Positions 57,119-64,000 of a stretch of DNA of 64,000 bases are shown here, one piece after another. Made by a program: the position numbers and the translations under genes. The notes under the pieces were generated by a model. The model worked only from the letters and a program-made list of their open reading frames with translations. It was not told the origin of the DNA and made no database searches. Source of the stretch: Trichopria drosophilae. Taxonomy: Eukaryota; Arthropoda; Insecta; Hymenoptera; Diapriidae. Numbering within the stretch: the first letter of the stretch is position 1; each line of letters opens with the position of its first letter. The DNA lies in assembly GCA_030407085.1 (NCBI GenBank), contig CM059587.1, positions 40,403,001 through 40,467,000 on the forward strand, read 5' to 3'.

Positions 57119-58485
57119 AAGCTGTGGGTCATATTCGAAATAATTTTGTACGTAGAATCAGAAGTAGCCTATCTCAGGATATTGAAATATTTGAGATTAT
57201 ATACATGAAAAACGCGTTTTCTGTTATTTTTGAGGTTATGTACAGGATGCTATAGGGTTTTTTTGGCCTTCTATAACTCTTTGCATCTTTTAGTACTACC
57301 CTCACTCTTAAAAATGAGCTTAAATTCGATCACCGACGATTTTTTCTGACTAAGGAACGGCCATTTTAAATTATAATATTGTCCGTCAACGGATTGGATG
57401 TTATACATGATATAATGTGTAGCACAATAAACATTCCGATTTTCTTTATTTCGTTATTTGGAAACACGGCAGTTTATGAACGACAACAAGGATATTTGAA
57501 AAAACAGACAAAAGTAACAAAAATCAAAATAGTGAAAATCACGGACAAATGTTGGAAAGAGGAAACAAAAATTTCTGTTACGGCAATATTGACTGCTGTG
57601 TCTCGCCCTTTGTTCGATGCATATATTATATTATATTGTAATTAAAATTAATTGTATAATTTAATAATGTGTACATGTTACAATATTACAATTATAATAG
57701 TAGGTCTGCTGCATTGAATTTTTAAAATCTGATTTAGATTTGTCACCAAAGTTTAAAAAAGCCATTTAATACAGATTTCCGTCCATATCTTTTCATTTAA
57801 AATAAAAAGTTAAAAGTTTAACAAAATAGTTATAAACAAATAAATGTAATAGTTAATTTTTTCTATAAAATCGCCGTCAATTAAATTTTTGTGAAAATTA
57901 ATATATGGTGGTTCGAAAGTAGATTCAATCTCAGCAGATGATTTGATGAATTAAAAATGAAAAACTAAAAGACACAAAATTATATTAATATAATTTTTTA
58001 TCCATTTTGATTCGCCATTTTGAATCCGCCATATTGCAAATAACGATGTCTATTTTGTGACTTCCTGTTCGTACTCGGTGAACCCAAAAACGTGCAGGAA
58101 CGAATTTTCAAGAGAAATTTTAAGTAGAAACATGTAGACTTTAAAGAAGTAATGTTATGACATTTTAGAGTTTTAGACTGCTTATGATATTTTTGAGACC
58201 ATTGTCATAAAGTTTAAAATGGCAGTAACTTTCTACAAAAAAAAAAACGTAGGTGATCGAATAAAAGCTTATTTTGAAGGCTAAGGGTAGTACTAAAAGA
58301 TGCAAATACTGCAAAAGACAAACAAAAATTATTGCATCGTGTACGTAATTTAAAAAATAGCAAGAAAATGCATTTTTCGAGTACATAACCTCAAATATCT
58401 CAAAATTCTGACGTGAAGAACTAATTTTGACCTCGGATTCGGATTCTATGCATAAAATTTTGTCAGAAATGATCCACAGTTTCCC
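57119..58485. repeat. Inverted pair of a 260-290-bp repeat
   Basis: 57,119-57,375 and the complement of 58,195-58,485 share GCATCTTTTAGTACTACCCT, TATTTGAG, TTATTCGATCACC-type and CTGCCATTTTAAA-type blocks. The intervening 820 bp include CGCCATTTTGAATCCGCCAT at about 58,012-58,032 and a short frame of unclear meaning at 57,379-57,645. Confidence 0.7.
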
Positions 58486-58752
58486 AATAACATCCAAGCG
58501 TTTTATGTAGACCTGTATAATCTGTTTTCAGACTGAAGGTTCTGGGCAATCGACCAAAGAATATGAGGGTACTTTTATAAAATACAATTCTGAATAAAAT
58601 AATGTCTGGATAATTTGTCAGAATTGCATAATTTCTAAGGAAAATAATACTCAATTTTGAATTATGCCCTGGAAGTTCTTTTCTCGCAAGCGAAGTTGTG
58701 TTGTGGAATGTAGACGCGTGTGCTACCTTCATTCATATTTGTTTCATTTGTA

Positions 58753-59266
58753 ATGTCTAAAAAATCTTTCGGCAAAGATATGGAATCACTGGATCATAAA
58801 AATTCTGAGATTGATGAAGATTCAGATTATGAGGATGAATTGGATGTAGTAAGTTCAGTTGACGATGACTTGATCGTAGTTGGCTCAACTTCAGAATGGT
58901 CTCAGAATACAGACAAATTTGCCGCATTGTATAATCTTAGCGAATTGATACCAAGGTAGATGAATTATATGCCCTTATTAATGTACTAATTCTTATGAGA
59001 ATTCATAAAATGCCTAAAATAGAACATTGGAGCACTGATAGTCGTCCGAGAGTTGACTGTATAGTAAAAATGATAAAAGGGAACAATACTATGCTTCTTT
59101 GTGATGATCCCAATTATAATAAAATTCAAAAAGTAAAGCCTCTTAGAAAACATTATTATCAATCTTTGATGAATCTATGATTCGATCAAAGAATAAGTTT
59201 AAAGAAGTGGCATTTCAACAACAAACATTTGATAAAACTAATATTTCAGTCCAATCGTATGTTTAA
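58753..59266 (+). pseudogene. piggyBac-like transposase relic
   Basis: Three frames in succession make up the N-terminal part of a piggyBac (PGBD-type) DDE transposase. 58,753-58,959 has an acidic N terminus (NSEIDEDSDYEDELD). 58,956-59,180 encodes ELYALINVLILMRIHKMPKI, EHWSTDSRP, and DDPNYNKIQKVKPLRKHYY, the family's WSTD and DPNYDKLxKVRPL blocks. 59,165-59,266 encodes FDESMIRSKNKFKEV, around the first catalytic Asp of the DESM motif. Frameshifts near 58,955 and 59,165 and loss of the rest make it dead. It is a plausible past source of transposition for the TTAACCC-ended elements in the window. Confidence 0.8.
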
Positions 59267-59801
59267 ATTTAATAATCCATAAATAAATACACTTATATTT
59301 TTATTAAACTACCTAAATTACAGACAACATACACATGTTTGTACATTCATGCGTATGCCTCAAAAAATTACTTCCCAAAATTTTGAAAAATCAATCTGCA
59401 GAATTTTTTGTGCAGAAAATTGAAATTAACTTATGTCTACTGTAAAAATATAAATTCTTCATCCACTATAAATATATAATAAAAGATGTAGTTTTGAATA
59501 CAAAAGGAAATTATTTAAACTGTTAACTAAAGTCACATATGAAAGTGAGATCCTTGAAACGAAATACTGTTTAATTGTTCAAACAACTTTCTAAATAAAA
59601 TTAGAATCAGGAAGGTTAAAATTGTTATATATGTACATAATGGCATAAAATAAAAAAAGAAGGAAGAAACACAAAACTGTTTGAAACTTCAGGTCTATGA
59701 AGAAAGGATAAGAACAAAACCTCCAAATCCTCAATAAATAAAAATTCAAAATTGTTCAAGATGAAGATACATTAATAAAAAAAATTTTTTTCGTTCAGAT
59801 T
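59267..59801. other. AT-rich upstream region of the next gene
   Basis: No feature is recognised. It should contain the promoter of the gene starting at about 59,802, but no clear TATA or initiator can be singled out. Confidence 0.4.
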
Positions 59802-59888
59802 ATGTCACAACTTCCTAAAAAAAAACGGATTTCAGCCAGAATTATCAGTCGATTAATTTCAAAATTCAAGACGAATAAACTGTCATTG
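59802..59888 (+). CDS. Unknown gene, putative first exon
   Basis: ATG with a Lys/Arg-rich start, 29 codons, ends in phase 0 before GTGAAC, a mediocre donor. It fits the next exon's phase, but an alternative start at 59,971 cannot be excluded. Confidence 0.45.
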
Positions 59889-62800
59889 GTGAACTTCAAA
59901 ATCAAACTTTGAATATTTAACTTTTCAAAAAAATAATTCATTGAATGTAACCTTTTTAAATCAGGCTAATATGGCTACGAAAGAAATGAAAATGCTGCCA
60001 AATATTGCAACAGATTTCGTAGAACCACCATCGCAGAATCAGTTTCCAGAAATGCAAAAAAATAAAGCAAAACATCGTAATGAAGAATCTGTAAAAAACC
60101 TTTCACTTTTTTGCGACCAATTGGAGACGTTTCTTAATCGAGTGCGGTCTAATAAAAGTATCAACTTCTACACCTACGATTATCCCAAGTAAGAAACTCG
60201 TTATAACTGATAGTCAAATATTACGTTTGAATATACTGTTGCACTCCACAGTATTTTACATAATCGATTTCAATGTGGACTTGAGGAACTCGAAAGTACA
60301 TTGATGGAAGTAAGAGACGCACTGACAAATATCAATCGCTTGAAAACTCAACACAAGTTAGTCAAAAAAGAAACGTTAGCGACTAAGAATACTGTGCAGC
60401 GACTTAGAGATGATGGTTAGAACCTTCTTTTAATTAATTTATTCAAATTTTCAATTTTTATCAAGAACTTAAAATACATTAAAAATTTTGTAATCTATAA
60501 AACATGTTAGAAGTGCGTCGAATGGAAGAAACTGTAGCTCAATATGAAAAACCATTATTCACTCGTTGGGAAAGTGCAAAGTCTAATCCAGATCAACTTG
60601 AAGAGGCATTGATGGAATTATTAATAGATATAAAAGTAGCATTTTCTTTTTCTAAACTGTTCGGATAGGACCCTTCACAAAATAACGTTAATTTGGCTCC
60701 CCATTAAACTTCCTGAATTTTAAATATATTGTACATCATTAAATTCTGAAGATTGTTTTTCTTTGCTTTCTTTTGTTTGTCAATATATTTGTACAATTAA
60801 ATTTTTAAATAAACATAATATAATCCATAAGGCGCAATTTGGTTTCAAGAAAAAAATGTCAACTACAGACCCTATAGCGAAATTACTAAAATCTGTACAT
60901 AAAGCATTAGATAATGATCAACCAATAATAGGTGTCTTCTTAGATCTTGCAAAGGCATTTGACACTATTAACAATCGATTACTTTTAACTAAATTACATA
61001 ATATAGGCATAAGAGGATGTGTATATGACATCTTTAAAAATTATCTTATAAATAGAAGACAAGAAGTTAAAAATGGTTCTTATAATAGTAATATGAACGA
61101 TATCGATACAGGTGTTCCGCAGGGAACCATATTAGGACCCATTTTATTTTTAATATACATAAACGACCTTTATAAAATAAATTGCTCAGGAGACATTTTC
61201 TCTTTTGCGGATGGTACAGCTATAATATATAAGCATACATCCTAGGATAGCTTGATATTGGAAATAAAAAAAGATATTCCTAACGTCATAAAATGGCTGA
61301 GCTTAGATAAACTATCAATTAATCTAAACAAATCTAAAATTTTACCTTTTGGCTGTTACAGAAATAACATTCCTGAATTTAAACAAATTCAGCTCAAAGT
61401 GAACAATCAATCCGTTACAATAAAAAGAGTTAACGACGTTAAATATCTAGGAATAACCATCGATTCTCATTTACGTTGGAATATTCATGTAAATAATATA
61501 GTAAATAAGCTAAGACATTTCCTTTTGTTTTCCTCAAGCTCAGAAAATTACTAACGAGATCGCAGTGTCTAACAATTTACCATTCATTATTTTTATCAAT
61601 ATTAAGCTATGGTACAGTAACCTGGGGTAGTGCTTTAAATAATGTCTTTATGTATGTTGAAGTCCTACAGAATATGGTAATCAAAATCATATTTTATAAA
61701 GATCGTTTATATCCATCGAATAAACTATTTCAAGATAGCGAACTACTGGAAATACGAATAATATATTATTTACAAATAATTTTGTTTGTAACTCAGAAAA
61801 ATTTAGTGGTATGCAAGCAAACTACAGCAATGACGAGAGCGCAAAGTAGGAATCAGGTCAAAGTCCCTTTCAGTAGGAAAACTTTGGTCAAAGATGTTAT
61901 ATCTCTATAGCAAGTAAATTTATAAATTTATTAATAAAATCGCAAGTAATGTCAAGTTTAAAAATTTCCAAAGTGTCATTGAAAAGGTGGTTGAGAAAAG
62001 AAAATAGTCTAGAACTGGATAGATTCACATTAATTAAATAATAAAAATTGTTCTCAACACCGTAATTGACTACAACTATAAAATTATGTCTATTATTATA
62101 TCTTTTTTTTTTCTCTTGAAACTACAGCTCCATGTAAGAAATTACATTTACTTTTAAGTTAGTTTAAGGTCGCGGACAAGTATGTTACATACTCTTGCAG
62201 ATTTTGTTACAATGTATTGGGTAAATCCCAACATGTAATACTATACCTGAATAAATTTATTATTATTATTAATTATATTTAAAATTCATGAAGTTTCACA
62301 GGGAGCCAAATTATTTTTTGTGGTATCCTTTTCTTCAAAATTATTGACCGATGCAGAATTAACTATACACATTTTCAGGGAAAGAAGTTAGCGCTTGATA
62401 ACCTGTTAAAGTTGATAACACGGAAACTAACAAAATCGACTGATCAATTGGGACTAAAACTCGAAAAGTCTAACTTAGCAAAAGAGAAATCGAAAATTCC
62501 GTGTCCTCAGGTATTTTTGCCAAAAGTGGATAAAACTACACCAATTATTCCATCACTTTTCCCTTCAACGTCGATTCCTACACCCCGACAAATAACAGTT
62601 TCGGATAGTCCGAAGAAAAATCCCTTGCAACGTATCTCCTCGATTCAAAAGCGACGTAGGTGAGTCACTTCTTTGATAAACTTGCAGATATTCACAATAA
62701 TCCAAAAAGTATATGAAATCTATGTTTTGCATTTTGTTTCTTTCTTTCTATTGACGTATTGATCATCCGAGAATTTTATTCGAATTCATTCGCTCTTATA

Positions 62801-64000
62801 CAATATTGTATTTAACCCTTTCGTTGGCATTGACGCAATAGTGCGCACATCGGTTTTTTTCTATTTAACTTGCTCCGATTTGGAATCCAAGTCTAACGTG
62901 GGATTTTTTGGGGTCACTGAATCCGAAACTGAAGTAAAATTTAAAAATTCAAAATGGCGGATGCAATATGGCGGCCGAAAATGAAAAAAAAAGAAAAAAG
63001 TTACTCAGGGGTTTTCGGGTTGCTAATTATGAATTCAAGCTTGTAATTTCAAAATTCAAGATTCACATTCGCAATCAGCAATCTCGAAAACCCCCGAGTA
63101 ACAAATTTCATCACAATCAAGTAATTTTTTTCATTTTCAACCACCATATTGGATTCGCCATTTTGAATTTGCAAATTTTGAGTTCAAATTCGCGATCAGC
63201 GACCTCGAAAACCCTTCAGTACGGGTTGGAGTCGAAATGGCGATAAAAAAAATTCCTGCCATTCTGGGCACTTTTCGTGGAATTTTCTGTGCCAACGAAG
63301 GGGTTAATGCATTCCAAAAATTGATTTATTGCGGCTTAGAATAACTTTAAATTCTGTCAATTTAATCGAGGAATTGATTATATCGTTTTGCGTATTTCAT
63401 AATTCTCAAGAAAATATTCCGTTTTAGAGTTTTGAGTTCAAATCATTTGATAATCCAAAGTACTCGTTTTTTTGAGGTTATGTTTATGTATCGCATATAA
63501 TATCATATACTCTCGCATTCATAACTGAAAGAATGAGAAAGAAACAAACTTATTTCGTACTAAATCGTACACAGATTTTTCATATACTTTTTGGTTTGTT
63601 CATTAGGAACAAAAAATGATATTAAAATCTTTGCTTTTCCTGTAAACAGCGAAGGAAATTCAAATTTCTATCCGCTGATAGAAAACGCATCGGAAGAATC
63701 GAATCAAGAAGACTTAAACTTGGTGCCGAGTGCAGTGATAAAATACGAAATTGAAAATGGCGGTTCTTCGATAGGAAATCAAATGATTGAAAATTTTCGT
63801 ACCGAAATGCAGTCCGTTCTACAAGTTAGTATTCCACTTAAAAAATATATTCCTTTTTCGCGTATTTTGAAATTTAATCAAGAATTTTTACGAATCAGAC
63901 ACTTTTTACCGATGCTAGAATTGGAGAACCTACATTGCTGGCGTCTGACAGCAACGATAGTTACATATCGCGGGAAAGCACGGAAAGAAATGGAAGATAA
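59802..64000 (+). CDS. Unrecognised coiled-coil-like protein of about 385 residues, 7 exons
   Basis: Exons 59802-59888, 59965-60188, 60252-60415, 60511-60635, 62379-62659, 63650-63824 and 63899-64000 keep phase at every GT-AG junction and end at TAA (63,998-64,000). The protein starts with a basic segment (MSQLPKKKRISARIISRLIS). A Leu/Glu/Lys-rich, probably helical coiled-coil region runs from about residue 85 to 230 (GLEELESTLMEVRDALTNIN, EEALMELLIDIK). A Pro/Ser/Thr-rich linker follows, then a Lys/Arg patch (QKRRRS) and an acidic C-terminal third (ENASEESNQEDL). I do not recognise the family; the layout would suit a nuclear or cytoskeletal adaptor, but that is a guess. The first exon is the weakest part; translation may instead start at the ATG at 59,971. 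Confidence 0.75.
59965..60188 (+). CDS. Unknown gene, exon 2
   Basis: Acceptor AAATCAG, donor GTAAGA. Encodes MKMLPNIATDFVEPP, NEESVKNLSLFCDQLETFL and NRVRSNKSINFYTYDYP. Balanced composition compared with the AT-rich flanks. Confidence 0.75.
60252..60415 (+). CDS. Unknown gene, exon 3 (coiled coil)
   Basis: Encodes ILHNRFQCGLEELESTLMEV, RDALTNINRLKTQHKLVK and KETLATKNTVQRLRDD, with heptad-like Leu/Val spacing. Acceptor CTCCACAG, donor GTTAGA. Confidence 0.78.
60511..60635 (+). CDS. Unknown gene, exon 4 (coiled coil)
   Basis: Encodes VRRMEETVAQYEKPLFTRWE and PDQLEEALMELLIDIK. The frame reads on to TAG without splicing; the donor GTAGCA after IDIK joins in phase to the exon at 62,379 across the LINE-bearing intron. 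Confidence 0.72.
60689..62313. mobile_element. 40-bp inverted repeats bracketing a LINE relic
   Basis: TAATTTGGCTCC (from 60,689) through TGAATTTTAAATATA (to 60,728) is mirrored at 62,274-62,313 with 36 of 40 bases matching. The LINE relic fills almost all of the interval. The likely reading is a LINE inserted in a short terminal-inverted-repeat element within the intron. Confidence 0.75.
60800..62271 (+). mobile_element. 5'-truncated, inactivated LINE reverse transcriptase
   Basis: Encodes AQFGFKKKMSTTDPIAKLL, GVFLDLAKAFDTINN, TGVPQGTILGPILFLIYIND and then FADGTAIIY, where the second catalytic Asp of FADD has become Gly. An in-frame TAG (61,243-61,245) and a frameshift at about 61,525 follow; the C-terminal LSYGTVTWGSALNN block continues in another frame to 61,910. 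The 3' end is a (TTA)n run. No RNase H is seen. It lies in the plus orientation within an intron of the unknown gene. Confidence 0.88.
62379..62659 (+). CDS. Unknown gene, exon 5
   Basis: Encodes GKKLALDNLLKLITRKLTKS, PCPQVFLPKVDKTTPIIPSL and a basic patch SIQKRRR. The Pro/Ser/Thr-rich middle is probably disordered. Acceptor ATTTTCAG, donor GTGAGT. Confidence 0.78.
62812..63307. mobile_element. piggyBac-like MITE with TTAA duplication
   Basis: TTAA then CCCTTTCGTTGGCA on the left; CCCCTTCGTTGGCA then TTAA on the right when read inward (13 of 14 match). TTAA target duplication plus CCCTTT/CCC ends are diagnostic of the piggyBac superfamily. The 488-bp core is itself partly palindromic, with GGTCACTGAATCCGAAACTG, AAAATGGCGGATGC and inverted GCGATCAGCGACCTCG words. 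It lies in an intron of the unknown gene. Confidence 0.8.
63650..63824 (+). CDS. Unknown gene, exon 6
   Basis: Encodes SEGNSNFYPLIENASEESNQ, EDLNLVPSAVIKYEIENGG and QMIENFRTEMQSVLQ. Acidic, with a possible short helix at the end. Acceptor GTAAACAG, donor GTTAGT. Confidence 0.75.
63899..64000 (+). CDS. Unknown gene, last exon in the window
   Basis: Encodes TLFTDARIGEPTLLASDSND and SYISRESTERNGR, then TAA in the final three bases. If the real donor lies before the TAA, the gene would continue past the window; no good donor is visible. Confidence 0.65.
   Translation, partial: TLFTDARIGEPTLLASDSNDSYISRESTERNGR

Noticed and set aside
58753..58959. First exon of the downstream unknown gene
   Set aside because: The following sequence in the next frame is clearly piggyBac transposase, so this acidic segment belongs to the relic.
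60636..60669. Read-through end of the unknown protein at the TAG at 60,667-60,669
   Set aside because: The extension (VAFSFSKLFG) comes from the intron; splicing at 60,635 to 62,379 keeps phase and continues a protein-like sequence. It remains possible as an alternative isoform.

Overview
The window looks like AT-rich insect nuclear DNA, perhaps hymenopteran (moderate confidence). It has spliced genes with GT-AG introns, animal-type ACSS3 and DIS3 proteins, degraded LINEs (one with RNase H), tRNA-derived SINE pieces, a piggyBac relic, and a very high density of short hairpin-forming non-autonomous elements. I see no bacterial, plasmid or CRISPR features.

Layout. 1-20.7 kb is gene-poor and repeat-rich: a hairpin of minisatellite units, a repeat full of CAGTACTG words, a 5'-truncated LINE (8.3-9.2 kb), an I-type LINE relic on the minus strand (15.4-16.6 kb), a tRNA-like sequence, and several palindromic elements. 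From 20,773 to 53,466 eleven plus-strand exons join in phase into about 645 codons of the mitochondrial acyl-CoA synthetase ACSS3. Its introns reach 10 kb and carry most of the foldback elements. The 5' exon with the start codon and transit peptide is not identified.

Convergent to ACSS3, with stop codons only 183 bp apart, are six compact minus-strand exons (53,650-55,616) encoding the catalytic RNB and S1 half of the exosome nuclease DIS3. The exons for its N-terminal half were not found between 55.6 and 58.7 kb. They may lie beyond the window, in which case the next two features sit inside a DIS3 intron.

At 58,753-59,266 is a frame-broken piggyBac transposase relic. At 59,802-64,000 seven phase-consistent plus-strand exons encode an unrecognised protein of about 385 residues, acidic and coiled-coil-like, whose stop codon is the last three bases of the window. 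One of its introns holds a LINE relic bracketed by 40-bp inverted repeats.

The most unusual property is the number of different foldback structures: about twenty in 64 kb, from 21-bp perfect hairpins to arms of about 460 bp. Nine termini share TTAACCC-N-TT, the signature of a piggyBac-like family. Also notable is a cluster of TGATCA palindromes in pairs exactly 11 bp apart inside an ACSS3 intron. ACSS3 and DIS3 are not functionally linked in any way the sequence shows.
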